64,000 bases of DNA from Nitrospirillum amazonense (GCF_007828035.1 NZ_VITV01000017.1:34574-98573), one strand, 5' to 3'. Numbered from the stretch's first letter, positions 39,370 through 49,200 are shown. The notes: generated from the letters alone by a model not told the origin. Translations and numbers: made by a program.

Positions 39370-40557
39370 TCACTTCAGCAGGACGGGGCCGGCATCGATG
39401 CGGATGCGCAGCAGTTCATAAGGCTGACGGCGTTTGTCCACGCCCTCATTGAATCCGGCTTGGCGATACAATTGATTAGCCGTGAAGTAGAGGTAGCCGT
39501 CTGTTCCCACGGACAGGGTGTCCGGCCATAGGATGGCGGGATCCTTCGCTATGGTCTGCCAATGGGCGCCAGCTTTACCCTTACCGCCGCTTGGGACGAC
39601 ATCCTCGAAGCGCCGGATCGTCCCGTGTTCGTAATCGCCGGCGTACAGGCGGCCCTTGTCATCCTCGGCCAGGCCGTCGGACGGGGCCTTGGGGCCCAGG
39701 TCGCGGATGGCGGCGGCGATGGTGGCGTCGGTCACCGACGGGTCCCGCAGCAGCGCGGTGGGCACGGCGTAGAAGTGACGGCTGGACAGGGCGCAGTAAT
39801 ATAGCGTCGCCCCGTCGGCGGAAATGGCGATGCCATCCGTCGCTACCAGCCAGGGGCTGGGCGTCTGCCCCTTGGGACGGCTCATGAGCACCTTGCCCTC
39901 AACGGTAGGCTTGAACCCTGGGTCCGGCATGGTGGTCGGGTGGCCGGACAGGCGGCGCAACGCCTTGCCGGTGGCCAAATCCACCACGATCAGCCCGCCT
40001 GGCCCCTTTACCGAGCTGTCGGTGATGTAGGCGACGCCGGCTGAGCCTTGGCGCAGATCGAAACGGACGTCGTTCAGGTACGTTGTCGGCAACACCGTCT
40101 CGTCGCCCAGCACAATGGTGCGGACCACTTGGTCGGTCGCCAGATCCACGGCCACCAGCTTCGCGCCGCCAGGAATGGGGGCGGCGAAGCCGGGGGCGCC
40201 CGTGTCCAGGATCCACAGGCGATTGGCGCCGTCGGCCACCACGCTCTGCACGCTGATCAGGTGCTGATCAGCGTGCGCCGTGTCGGCTTGGTTGAAAGCG
40301 GTGTCCGGATAGGGGCTGACCTTGCCATCCTTCAGTTCCGCCACGGCAAACGGGCTTTTGTCGCCCCATTGAGGATAGTTCAGGAAGATGCGGCCACTGG
40401 GGGCGACGGTGACGCCCGTGGGCATGGCGCCCGTCAACGCGGCCACATGCTCCACCGGCAGCAGGGCGGGCGCATCCTTAGGCGGCGTTGCCAGGGCCGG
40501 CAGGGCCGCGCTCAGCATCGTCGTGGCCAGTGTCAGCGCCGTGATTGTCGATCTCAT
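39370..40557 (-). CDS. Exported major-royal-jelly/Yellow-family beta-propeller protein
   Basis: A 395-residue protein with a signal peptide (cleavage near ALA, residue 23) followed by a six-bladed propeller of the MRJP/SMP-30-like type: PSGRIFLNYPQWGDKSPFAVAEL, RLWILDTGAPG, YLNDVRFDLRQGSAGVAYITDSS, and late SDGLAEDDKGRLYAGDYEHG. Bacterial members are periplasmic, with possible lactonase or binding activity; the exact role is unknown. It lies between an oxidoreductase gene (26 nt upstream) and the ABM gene (8 nt downstream). Confidence 0.86.
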   Translation of the reverse strand: MRSTITALTLATTMLSAALPALATPPKDAPALLPVEHVAALTGAMPTGVTVAPSGRIFLNYPQWGDKSPFAVAELKDGKVSPYPDTAFNQADTAHADQHLISVQSVVADGANRLWILDTGAPGFAAPIPGGAKLVAVDLATDQVVRTIVLGDETVLPTTYLNDVRFDLRQGSAGVAYITDSSVKGPGGLIVVDLATGKALRRLSGHPTTMPDPGFKPTVEGKVLMSRPKGQTPSPWLVATDGIAISADGATLYYCALSSRHFYAVPTALLRDPSVTDATIAAAIRDLGPKAPSDGLAEDDKGRLYAGDYEHGTIRRFEDVVPSGGKGKAGAHWQTIAKDPAILWPDTLSVGTDGYLYFTANQLYRQAGFNEGVDKRRQPYELLRIRIDAGPVLLK

Positions 40558-40583
40558 CGTGGGTTTTCCCTTCCGTCAGTCGC

Positions 40584-41597
40584 TCAGAAGCCGGACAGCA
40601 CCGTCTTGCCGATGGCGGTGCCGCTTTCCACGATGGCGTGGACCGCCTTCAGGTTGGTGGCGTTGATGGGGCTGAGTTCCTCGGCCAGCGTGGTCTTCAG
40701 CACGCCCACGTCCACCAGGTGGGCCACCTCCTGCAGCAGCTTGTGCTGCTCGATCATGTCGGCGGTCCGATATAGCGACCGGGTAAACATCAGTTCCCAG
40801 GCGACGGTGATGGACTTGCGCTTCAGCGGTACGATGTCGAAGGACTTCGGGTCGTCGATCAAGGCCAGATGGCCCTGGGCGGCGATGATCTTGGGCAGGA
40901 CGGGCAACTGCTTGTCCGTGGCGGTTAGGCCGGCGACATATTCCACTTCCGGAATGCCGATGCGGGCCAATTCCTCGTCCAGCGGCTTGTGGTGGTCGAT
41001 AACGTAATGGGCGCCCATGTCCTTCACCCAGGTGATGGTCTCAGGGCGCGAGGCGGTGGCTATGACGGTCAGTCCGGTCAAGCGGCGCGCCAACTGGATC
41101 AGGATGGACCCGACGCCGCCGGCCCCATTGATGACCAAAAGGGAACCGGTGCCCCCCTTTTTGCCGTAAGGGACGCGCAGGCGGTCGAACAAGAGTTCCC
41201 ATGCGGTCAGCGAGGTCAGAGGCAGCGCCGCAGCCTGGGCCCAGGACAGGGAACGGGGCTTGTGCGCCACGATGCGCTCATCCACCGCGTGGAGTTCAGC
41301 GTTGGTGCCGGGGCGGCTGAGGTCGCCGGCGTAGTACACCTCGTCCCCCACCTGGAACAGCGTGACTTCCGCGCCAATCGCCTCGACGATGCCGGCGGCG
41401 TCCCATCCCAGGATACGGGCTTGGCCTTCCGCGGGCGTGGCGCCGGTGCGAACCTTGGTGTCCACCGGATTGACGGAAACCGCCTTGACGCGAACCAGCA
41501 CGTCGCGCGGCCCCGGCGTGGGCTCGGGCAAATCCAGATCGACCAGGGCGTCGTGGCGGCCGATGACGCCGGGGGTGAAGTAGCCGATGGCTTTCAT
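40584..41597 (-). CDS. Zinc-type alcohol dehydrogenase-like/quinone oxidoreductase (MDR superfamily)
   Basis: A 337-residue medium-chain reductase. It has the GroES-like N-terminal half (VLVRVKAVSVNPVDTKVRTG, ILGWDAAGIVEAIG) and the Rossmann motif LVINGAGGVGSILIQLA. The catalytic zinc ligands of true alcohol dehydrogenases are absent, so it is of the zinc-independent quinone/enone oxidoreductase subgroup using NADPH. ATG 41597 has AAGGA upstream. It is the first gene of the operon with the royal-jelly-like and ABM genes. Inverted copies of ATTTA(T/C)GC at 41654 and 41702 upstream could be regulatory. Confidence 0.9.
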   Translation of the reverse strand: MKAIGYFTPGVIGRHDALVDLDLPEPTPGPRDVLVRVKAVSVNPVDTKVRTGATPAEGQARILGWDAAGIVEAIGAEVTLFQVGDEVYYAGDLSRPGTNAELHAVDERIVAHKPRSLSWAQAAALPLTSLTAWELLFDRLRVPYGKKGGTGSLLVINGAGGVGSILIQLARRLTGLTVIATASRPETITWVKDMGAHYVIDHHKPLDEELARIGIPEVEYVAGLTATDKQLPVLPKIIAAQGHLALIDDPKSFDIVPLKRKSITVAWELMFTRSLYRTADMIEQHKLLQEVAHLVDVGVLKTTLAEELSPINATNLKAVHAIVESGTAIGKTVLSGF

Positions 41598-41719
41598 GAA
41601 GTGCATCCTTGATTGGGGACCTGTCCCCGATGGGTTGGCATGGACGCAGCATGATTTATGCGTTGGTGCGCTGGCCATGGTGTCTGGAGCACGATCATCA
41701 TGCGTAAATGCATAATGTG

Positions 41720-42454
41720 TCAGACGTTGCCCGGGTTACGTAGCGCATCATCCAGGGCGCTGACCCTGGCATTGCCCAGGTATAGAGACGACAGTTCCGC
41801 CAGAGCGGCCGTCCCCACCTTAGCCTCAGCATCCTTACGGATGATCAAGGTGGCGGCGTCGCGTCCGCCAAGCAGGCCTTTCGGTTCCACCAGGGCGCGG
41901 ATGCGATGGCGATGGTGCAGCCACTGCGGGTGCCAAAGCGGGACTACGACCCAGCGTCCCTGCGCCACGGCGCTGCTGTAGCGGCCGAAACACTCTTCCT
42001 CGGTCCCTGTTTGAAAGTGATAGCCGGCGGCGGTCAGCCCGTACTCAACCATGATGGCCTGGGAGAAACGGCTGATTCCTGCGCCGGGATTGATGCCTTG
42101 GATCAATCGCTCCATGCGGTCCAAGGCTGGTGGGCGCATCAGGTCCTCCACGCTGGCGACTGCGCTTTCCGGGACATAATCGGGTACGCCCCAGATGCAA
42201 AACGGTTCGTACAAAATGGCGACCTTGCGCACAGCATTCTCGAATGGGGCCAGGTAGGCGCCATGGCTGGCAGGCAGCCAGGCGGAAACCAGGATATCGA
42301 TGGCGCCGGCACCTAGGCGCCGGAACATCTCTTCATGCGAGGCGGCGGAGCGTTCGACCGGCAGGCCGTGGTCGTGCAGTATCCGCTCGACCTCCAGGGC
42401 GGAAGCATCGTGGAAGCTGAGGTCGATATGACCGACCCGGATGGCAGTTGGCAT
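41720..42454 (-). CDS. Glycine-betaine-type (OpuAC) substrate-binding protein without signal peptide
   Basis: A protein of about 244 residues with the OpuAC fold: IRVGHIDLSFHDASALEVERIL at the start, VSAWLPASHGAYLAPF and PLWHPQWLHHRHRIRAL later, tryptophans typical of the aromatic box. It lacks a signal peptide and has no transporter genes beside it, so it may be a stand-alone cytoplasmic binding or regulatory protein, or the export signal may be missed. The start is uncertain: ATG 42454 begins the domain, and GTG 42499 is an alternative; neither has a good ribosome site. Confidence 0.75.
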   Translation of the reverse strand: MPTAIRVGHIDLSFHDASALEVERILHDHGLPVERSAASHEEMFRRLGAGAIDILVSAWLPASHGAYLAPFENAVRKVAILYEPFCIWGVPDYVPESAVASVEDLMRPPALDRMERLIQGINPGAGISRFSQAIMVEYGLTAAGYHFQTGTEEECFGRYSSAVAQGRWVVVPLWHPQWLHHRHRIRALVEPKGLLGGRDAATLIIRKDAEAKVGTAALAELSSLYLGNARVSALDDALRNPGNV

Positions 42455-42576
42455 TGGATGCACGCTTATTTGATGGGCAGGGCGGGCGAGAGCGGGCACG
42501 GAAGGCTTCGCCCGACCCTGCCATCGTGTTGACGTTACTGGACCTTAAAGAGGGCCAGTTCGAGCTCAGGTAGGCC

Positions 42577-42912
42577 TCAGTTGACGTTGAGTTGGGCTTG
42601 GGCAAGCGCGCCACTCAGATTGGCGACACACCGGTCGAAAGCTTCAGAACCAGGTTTAAGGCCGGCTTCGCTGCATGCGGTCTGACAGTGTTCGTTATGA
42701 ACTTTCTTGGTTGCCGTCAGGGTTTCCCGCAAACTGGCCACACACGCGGCATAGACGCTGTCGTTGGGGCCGACGTTCAACGCCTCCCGGCACGCGCGAT
42801 CAATTGAAGGATGGACCGTTACCTCTTGCGGGGTGTCCGCCGCCATTGCAAATGCGGGCTCGAAGCATAAGGCATTAATAGTTGCGATTGCCGCCAGATA
42901 GTTTTTCTTCAT
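42577..42912 (-). CDS. Small secreted protein with duplicated Cys-Glu-Ala / Cys-Val-Ala motif
   Basis: A 111-residue protein with a signal peptide cleaved after AMA (about residue 24). The mature part has five cysteines and two related halves: C-R-E-A...P-x4-Y-x2-C-V-A-x-L and C-S-E-A...P-x4-F-x2-C-V-A-x-L, suggesting an internal duplication stabilised by disulphides. It belongs to no family I can name; short periplasmic proteins of this style are common in alphaproteobacteria. ATG 42912, with AATAAATT upstream and no clear ribosome site. Confidence 0.7.
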   Translation of the reverse strand: MKKNYLAAIATINALCFEPAFAMAADTPQEVTVHPSIDRACREALNVGPNDSVYAACVASLRETLTATKKVHNEHCQTACSEAGLKPGSEAFDRCVANLSGALAQAQLNVN

Positions 42913-43070
42913 TTAATTTATCCATGCTCTTTATCAGTTGAAGTTGTAACCGAACAGCGGCGCCAGCACCATGTCATGGCTTCGTTATCATTGGGCACGA
43001 AGACAATTTTATGAAGATTGGGCGGACGGTCGATGCCAGCCGCGATAAGATGCCGTCGCGGCATGCAGAT

Positions 43071-43529
43071 TTATTGCATGGACTTGCCCAATTTTCGAAA
43101 ATTGGCGACGTAGTACGCGGTCTGTGGCGAGCCTATCCTTGGGGTGTCCGTGAAGCACGGAACCGGGTACCGGGCTATTGCGACGGGCGAGGTCGCGCTT
43201 CCCCTTGGCTTCGGGCGTCGCCTTGATCCGGTCGGCCATGGCGTGATGTTAATCGGCGTGCAGCTTGGACGCCGATCGGCGCGGTATCCATTTGATTCTA
43301 TTGAGGTCGGCGGGGTCAATTGATTGCGCCGATTTACAGTGCTGTCGGCCTGGCTGTGGTCGAGGAAGACGCGGCGGTCCATGTCGGTCTCGACGGACTT
43401 GGCCCAGCGCTCGGCGTCCTTCTTTTTCTCGAAGGTCTTGGAGACGGGCTTGTGGCCGACGCGACGGACCTTGGCCTGGTAGCCGATGACCTGGCCTTCG
43501 CGATTCTCTCGGGGGGTGATGGTAGCCAT
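43071..43529 (-). pseudogene. Tyrosine integrase stub (N-terminal Arm-type DNA-binding part only)
   Basis: From ATG 43529 the first 64 codons (43338-43529) encode an Arm/SAM-like N-terminus of a phage-type integrase: ITPRENREGQVIGYQAKVRR, KTFEKKKDAERWAKSVETDMD, VFLDHSQADST. The frame then continues into a composition unlike an integrase until a stop at 43071. The core-binding and catalytic domains (R-H-R-Y) are missing, so it is a broken relic of an integrated element. Confidence 0.7.
43088..43105. repeat. Perfect 18-nt palindrome
   Basis: CCAATTTTCGAAAATTGG reads the same on both strands. It lies in the integrase relic region with no intact gene nearby, and its role is unknown. Confidence 0.6.
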
Positions 43530-43564
43530 GGCGGGCGAGCGTCCTCGCGTTGTTCCGCGAGATG

Positions 43565-43585
43565 AACTGTCCCGTAACTGTCCCG
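43565..43585. repeat. Direct repeat AACTGTCCCG, two copies, upstream of the integrase stub
   Basis: Copies at 43565-43574 and 43576-43585 (period 11 nt) lie just upstream of the integrase start. Such repeats are the kind of arm site an integrase binds, so this may mark an old attachment region. Confidence 0.45.
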
Positions 43586-43964
43586 CAAAGTTCAGCTAAA
43601 GCGCCGGAAGTATGGCGTCCCCTAGGGGAGGTTTCGCCGGCCGAGGCCCAAGGTATTGACCGCCTTGGCTATTAGGGCGCCAGATTTTGTGGATCGGCGT
43701 GTGTCACGACTGTATGCCACATCAGGCACCCATCGCAAGCGCTGCACCGCCGGGCCGAGGGCTCCGGGCGCTGGCAACTCGCCTCAAGCCAAACCATCTC
43801 CAAAAATCCAGGTGCGCTTCACGTCCATTCCCCGGCCACCCTTTCCATTCTGCGCTCGCGGTGGTGGGCATCACTTTCCTGGGCATCGGCCTGGACTGTT
43901 CGCTCAAGCTGCGGGCGCAGCTTGAGCCGGTGGAAGCGCTGGATGGGGCGGGGCTGGTGGGTTC
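43586..43964. other. Gene-free stretch between the integrase relic and the small membrane gene
   Basis: No convincing gene on either strand; several short frames exist without ribosome sites or recognisable motifs. It probably belongs to the decayed element boundary. Confidence 0.4.
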
Positions 43965-44204
43965 GTGCTCAACTGGGCGCTGATCTTCTGGGGCCGCGTG
44001 CCCAGCCAGACCCAGGGCTTGGTTCGCCTGTTGCTCAGCGCCATCTTCGCGGTCGAGGTGGTGGCTACAATCGTGGCCTTGGGCCTGCCGTTCACCCAGC
44101 CCGGCGGTGGTGGTGGCAGCGTCCTGGTGACCGTCTTCACCCTGGCGACCGCCCTCTGCCAGATTTCCACCATCATCTGGCTACTGCGCCACCGCAAGGA
44201 ATAG
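43965..44204 (+). CDS. Small two-helix membrane protein of unknown function
   Basis: A 79-residue product from a GTG start, with two hydrophobic segments (about 20-44 and 52-73) split by a Pro-Gly-rich turn. Codon positions are strongly GC-biased at the third base, which supports coding. There is no family match I can name. It is convergent with the anti-sigma kinase gene, 4 nt away. The start is uncertain because the frame is open a little further upstream without a clear alternative. Confidence 0.5.
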   Translation: MLNWALIFWGRVPSQTQGLVRLLLSAIFAVEVVATIVALGLPFTQPGGGGGSVLVTVFTLATALCQISTIIWLLRHRKE

Positions 44205-44208
44205 CGCG

Positions 44209-44646
44209 TCACAGCGGGGCGGTCTCTTGCGCCAGGGGGTAGTACAGGGTCACGCGGTTCACGCCGTCCTCGTTGCGGAAGCGGGCGTCGCTGAAGCAGT
44301 GGCGCACCAGGGAAAAGCCGCGGCCGGACAGGGCCATGACGTCGCTCATGTCGCCCGCCCGCTCGAACGCCGACTGGGTGTCGGACGGCATGGGCAGGCC
44401 GTTGTCTTCGACCTCCACCACCAGCTGGCCTTCCCGAATGTCCGCCTTCAGGGTGACGTGCCCGTCGGGCAGGCCGCCGGCGGCGTATTTGATGGCGTTG
44501 TTCACCACCTCCGCGAGGCCGATTTCCAGCAGGATCCAGTCCGCCTGGATGGCCTGGCCGGCCGCATCGACCAGCAATTGGGTGAGGAAGCCGACATCCT
44601 CCAGGCGACTCCGGATCGAGACGTGCAGGATCGATCCGGCGTCCAT
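44209..44646 (-). CDS. HATPase_c protein, RsbW/SpoIIAB-like serine kinase
   Basis: A 145-residue GHKL ATPase: AEVVNNAIKYA (N box), VEDNGLPMP (G1) and LSGRGFSLVRHC (G2). Proteins of this size without a HisKA domain are the anti-sigma kinases of partner-switching systems, phosphorylating a STAS-domain antagonist. The STAS gene is directly upstream (10 nt), and the PP2C phosphatase gene precedes that. The target may be a sigma factor or another effector, since none is encoded nearby. Confidence 0.88.
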   Translation of the reverse strand: MDAGSILHVSIRSRLEDVGFLTQLLVDAAGQAIQADWILLEIGLAEVVNNAIKYAAGGLPDGHVTLKADIREGQLVVEVEDNGLPMPSDTQSAFERAGDMSDVMALSGRGFSLVRHCFSDARFRNEDGVNRVTLYYPLAQETAPL

Positions 44647-44656
44647 GGAGGCTGGC

Positions 44657-44989
44657 TCACTGGGCAGGGGTGGCGAGAGCGGTGGCGACGTCGGGGTATA
44701 TGGCGAAGACGCGATCCATACGAGTCAGCGAGAACATGGTCTTGACCGATGGCTGCAGGCCGCAGATGCCCGGGCGGCCCGGCAGTTTCAGGTGCTTGAC
44801 GATGGAAATGAGGGCACCCAGGCCGCTGGAGTCGATGAACGACACGCCCGTCATGTCGATCAGCACCGGCCCCGGCGACAGTTCCTGCGCCAGGAAGGTA
44901 TCCTTGAACCGAACGGCGATTGCGGCGTCCAGGCGGCCGGCGTCGATGGTCAGGACGTTGGTACCGTTTGCTTGCGTGATGGTAAGCAT
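44657..44989 (-). CDS. STAS-domain anti-anti-sigma factor (SpoIIAA/RsbV-like)
   Basis: A 110-residue STAS protein. The conserved VSFIDSSGLGAL carries the serines (54/55) phosphorylated by the cognate kinase in SpoIIAA/RsbV. PVLIDMTG precedes it, as is usual. It lies between the phosphatase and kinase genes, completing a partner switch: dephosphorylated STAS would bind the kinase or another target. ATG 44989, 12 nt after the phosphatase gene. Confidence 0.9.
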   Translation of the reverse strand: MLTITQANGTNVLTIDAGRLDAAIAVRFKDTFLAQELSPGPVLIDMTGVSFIDSSGLGALISIVKHLKLPGRPGICGLQPSVKTMFSLTRMDRVFAIYPDVATALATPAQ

Positions 44990-45001
44990 GCTGCTCCGAC
45001 C

Positions 45002-46213
45002 TCAACTATGAATTTCAAATGCCAGTACGCTTACATCATCGTCGAAACCAGTACCGCCACGCCAGGCGTAAAGGGCCTCACGCACTGCGTCGCTGACCTG
45101 GTCGATGGGCAGCTCCCGTACTTCATCCAGCAATTTATGCAGGCGCGCCTCGCCGTAGAACTCCCCGTCAGGGGAGGCGCATTCCGTCACGCCGTCGGAA
45201 TGCAGCACCACTCGAGTGCCGGGTGCCAGCGACACGATGGTGTCATCGTAGTCCATGCCGTCCAGCAGCCCCACGGGGAATCCGCCGGAGCCCACGGCGT
45301 GGGGTGCCCCGTTCCGCGGCACCACCACCGGGTGGGGGTGGCCGGCCTGGCAGAAACGCAGCTGACCGGTGTCCTGGTCCAGCACGCCGCAGATCATGGT
45401 GAAGTGGTCCACGATCTCGCTGTCGGGCACGAAGCGGCGGTTGAGTTCCGACACGACGGAGTGGGGCGCGTGCGGCCGGCCGTGGTGCTGGCGCCCGTCA
45501 CCGTTGACGAAGGCGTCGGCGTTCAGCAGGCGGTTCAGCGTCACCGACATCAGGGCGGCGCGGGCGCCGTGGCCCGCGACGTCCACCATGTAAAAGCCGA
45601 TGGAGCCGTCCGGCAGCTCGAAGAAATTGTACATGTCGCCGGAGATGTCGGCCGATGGCACCAGGCAGGAGGCGAAATGCGCCCGCCCCATGGTCTTCAG
45701 CGGTTCCGGCAGCAGGCGGCGCTGGGCGCGGGCGGCGGCGTCCATATCCTCCTGCAGCTTGGTGTAGGTTTCCGTCAGCCGTTCATTAGTCCGCGTCAGC
45801 AGCTCATTGTTCTGCATCAGGCGGCTTTGCAGGGCCAGCAGGCGTTTGGTCACCCCCAGCCGGGCCGACAGCATGGCCGGGTTGAAGGGCTTGCTGAGGA
45901 AATCGTCCGCCCCTGCCTCCATCGCCGCCAGGAAGTCCGCCTGCCGCTGACGCGCGGTCAGCAGCAGGACGTGGATGTATTTGGGCATATGCAGCGCCCG
46001 GATCTGGCGGCAGAACTCGACGCCGTCCATGAACGGCATCTCCCAGTCGCTGATCACCAGGTCGATGCGCGGGGCGTTGCGGATGATGGACAACCCTTCC
46101 GCCCCGTCGCTGGCCTGCAGAACCTCGAAGCCCTGGGCCATGGTGATGACGCTGACCAGGTCCCGCATGACCGGATCGTCGTCGACGATAAGCACGCGTG
46201 GTGTTTCTGGCAT
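45002..46213 (-). CDS. Response regulator with PP2C (SpoIIE/RsbU) phosphatase output
   Basis: A 403-residue protein. The N-terminal receiver has DDD (11-13), phospho-acceptor Asp56 in VISDWEMPFMDG, LLTAR and SKPF. A coiled-coil linker (about 125-165) leads to a PP2C-type phosphatase domain (PSADISGDMYNFF, MVDVAGHGARAALMS, LHSDGVTEC, FDDDVSVLAFE). It should dephosphorylate the STAS protein encoded next, in response to an unseen histidine kinase. It starts 17 nt after the giant repeat gene stop, so it may be read through from that gene. Confidence 0.93.
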   Translation of the reverse strand: MPETPRVLIVDDDPVMRDLVSVITMAQGFEVLQASDGAEGLSIIRNAPRIDLVISDWEMPFMDGVEFCRQIRALHMPKYIHVLLLTARQRQADFLAAMEAGADDFLSKPFNPAMLSARLGVTKRLLALQSRLMQNNELLTRTNERLTETYTKLQEDMDAAARAQRRLLPEPLKTMGRAHFASCLVPSADISGDMYNFFELPDGSIGFYMVDVAGHGARAALMSVTLNRLLNADAFVNGDGRQHHGRPHAPHSVVSELNRRFVPDSEIVDHFTMICGVLDQDTGQLRFCQAGHPHPVVVPRNGAPHAVGSGGFPVGLLDGMDYDDTIVSLAPGTRVVLHSDGVTECASPDGEFYGEARLHKLLDEVRELPIDQVSDAVREALYAWRGGTGFDDDVSVLAFEIHS

Positions 46214-46230
46214 CTCTCAGTCCGATGTGG

Positions 46231-49200
46231 TCAGAACCCGGTGTGGATGGTCGTGTCGTGGTGGACGGTGGTGTCCACCGTCGATGACCCGCTGAAGGGA
46301 TCGGCCACGGCGCTGTCCAGCCCCGAAGACGAGGTAGAGCTGTCAAAGGTGGTGTCCAGGCCCGTGCTCAAGGTTGTACTGAGTGCCGTCAACGTGTCTC
46401 CCACCGTGCCCACCGTGTGGCTGAGGTCGAAGTGACCCAACGCCATGTGCGCGCCGCCCTGGTCGTACAGGTCGATGCTGATGGCCCGCGTGCCGTTGTC
46501 GGCGCCGGCGTTCAGGTTCAAGGCCTGAAGGACGGACTGGTAGGTGCTGGCATCGGCGTCGCCGGCGAGCGTCAGGCTATGGTGCACGCTGTCGAAGCCG
46601 CCGCCAACCACCTCGATATTGGTACTGGCGATCATGGTGCGGCCGTCCGCCGTCGTGTCCAGTTGCAGGCCGGCCAGCGACAGGCTGTCGCCCGTGTGGA
46701 AGGCCAGCGGGTCCAGTGACACGATGGCGTGCGAGACCGTCTGGCCGCTGACCGCCGACAGGCTGAGGCCGGAGGCGAGCAGCCCGTCGGTCGCCAGGTT
46801 ATGGCTATCAGCCACCGCCACGTGCAGCAGGCTGGTGGTGCTGGCCGTGTTGCCGTTGGCCTCCTGCGCCGTGGCCGTCACGGTCAGGGCCAGCGTGCCC
46901 GTCTCGGTGCCCGAGGGCACCAGCGACACATGCGCCAGGTCGGACGACTGCAGCGTCCAGGTGCCGTCATGGTTGTCCGTCCCCGCCGTCAGCATGGCGC
47001 CCACGGGCAGGCCGCCCACGGTGACATGCAGGTTTTCCGACCCGTCCGTATCCACCAGGGCAGACTGGATGTTCAGGGCGATGGGGCCGTTGTTGCTGCC
47101 GCTGGTGTCCGTCGTCTGCAGGGTAGGGGCGTCGGCCACCGCCATGACGGCGATGTGGACGTCGCCGCTGGTGGTGGAGATGACGCCGGCCCCGGTGGTG
47201 GCGGTGGCCGCGACGTGCGCCGTGATGGCGCTGGCGTCATTGTGACCCGGGGTCAGGGTCAGGCCCGCCAGGTCGTCGGTGGTCAGCGTCCAGCTGCCGT
47301 CGGCGTTGTGGGTGCCGTGGTTCAGCACGGCGTCGCTGGCCAGGCCGGTGACCGTCACCGACACATGGCCGTTGGCGTCCAGGTTGTCGGTCGATACGCC
47401 CAGGGTCAGGGCCACCGCCGTATCCTCCGTCGTCGCCGTATCCAGGGCCGCCAGATGGACGCCGGCGGCGGCCGGGGTCACATGCAGGGTGACGGTGCTG
47501 GTGGTGTCCGCCGCGCTGCCCGTGCTGGTTTCCAGCGCGTGGGCCGTGACCGTCAGGTTCACGTCACTGGTCACGGTGCTGGGCAGGGTGACCTTCAGGC
47601 CGGCCAGCTGTGCCGCCGTCAGGATCCAAGTGCCATCGCCGTTGTTCAGGCCCGCCGACAGCACCGCACCCGTGGGCACGTTGCCGATGGTGACGGACAG
47701 GCGCTCCGACCCGTCGGTGTCGACCAACGCCCCGGCGATGTTCAGGGCCGTGGCCGCCCCGGCCGTCACCGCCACCGGCGTGGTGGGCAGGGTCAGGGTG
47801 GGGGCGTCGGCCACCGCCGTGACCGTCAGGGCCAGGGTGCCGGTGGTGGTAGCCGTGGCCGCCGTGCCGTCCTGCGCCGTGGCGCTGACCGTCAGGTTCA
47901 GCGTGCCGCTGTAGCCGGTGGGCGGCGTCACCGTCAGGCCGGTGAGGTCAGCAGTGGTCAGGGAATAGACCCCGCCGCCCAGGCTGGTGCCATGGTTCAG
48001 GGTGGCGCCGGCGGGCAGGCCCGATACCAGGATGGTGGTGAAGTGTTCCGACCCGTCGGTATCGCCCAGGGCCGCGCCGACATGCAGGGCGATCGGCGTA
48101 TGCTCCGCTCCCGTCGACGGCGTGATGGTCAGTATGGGCTGCTGCGTAACCGGGGTGACGGTCACCGACAGGCTCTTCGACGTGCTGGTGTAGTTGCCCT
48201 CCAACTCCGAGGAGATGGCCACCACCTGCAGGTTCAGCGTGCCGCTGTAGTTGGTGGGCGGGGTGAGGGTCAGGTTGGCCACTTCCGACGCCTTCAGGTC
48301 CCAGTCGCCGGTCAGGGCGTTATAGTGACCTGCGCTGAGGGTGGCGCCGGCCGGCAAGCCCTTGATGGCATAGGACAGGGTTTCCGACCCGTCGGTGTCC
48401 GTCAGCGCCCCGGTAATGGTCAGCGGGATGCTATGGTTCTCCGTCACGCTGGCGGAGCCGGTAACGGTGAGGGTGGGGGCGTCGGCCACGGCGTCGACCC
48501 GCACGTTCAGCAGGCCGATCTGGGTGGTGATGCCCAGCACCTTGACCGAAAGGCCCAGCTGGAAGTCGCTGGCATCATTGGTGGGCGGGGTGATCTTCAA
48601 GGTGCTCAGCAGGCCGCTGGCCACCGTCCAGGTACCGTCGCTGTTCTTCGTGCCGCCCGACAGGGTGGCGCCGGCAGGTACGCCAGCGATGGTGACGCTG
48701 GCCGCCCCCAGCAGGTTCAGGCTGACCAGGCTGGTGCCCAGGGTGATGGCCGTGTCCTCCAACCCGTGTACGGGGGTCAGCAGCAGGCCGGTCAGCGCCC
48801 CCACCACTTCAGAGGCCACCGTGACCGCCAGCGGCTGGGTGGCGGAGACGGCGACGGAACCGTTCGCGTCGCGCGCCACTTCCGTCACCGTCAGGTTCAT
48901 GGTGCCGCTGTAGCTGATGGGCGGGGTGACGGTCAGACCGGTGATCTGGCTGGGCAGCACCGTCCAGGTGCCGTCGCCGTTGTTGATGCCGGCGGACAGG
49001 TGGGCGCCGTTGGGAACGCCGCCGATGATGTAGGACTGCTGCTGCGTCCCCACCGTGTCCAGCAGCGAGCCCACGACGTTGAGGCCCAGCGCGGTGTGGT
49101 ACAGCCCACTGACGGCCGAGGTGACGACCGAGCCGACATTGGCCACGGCCGCGACCTGCACGCCCAGGGTGCCGCCCACCGTTTCCGCCTGTGCGCCGAC

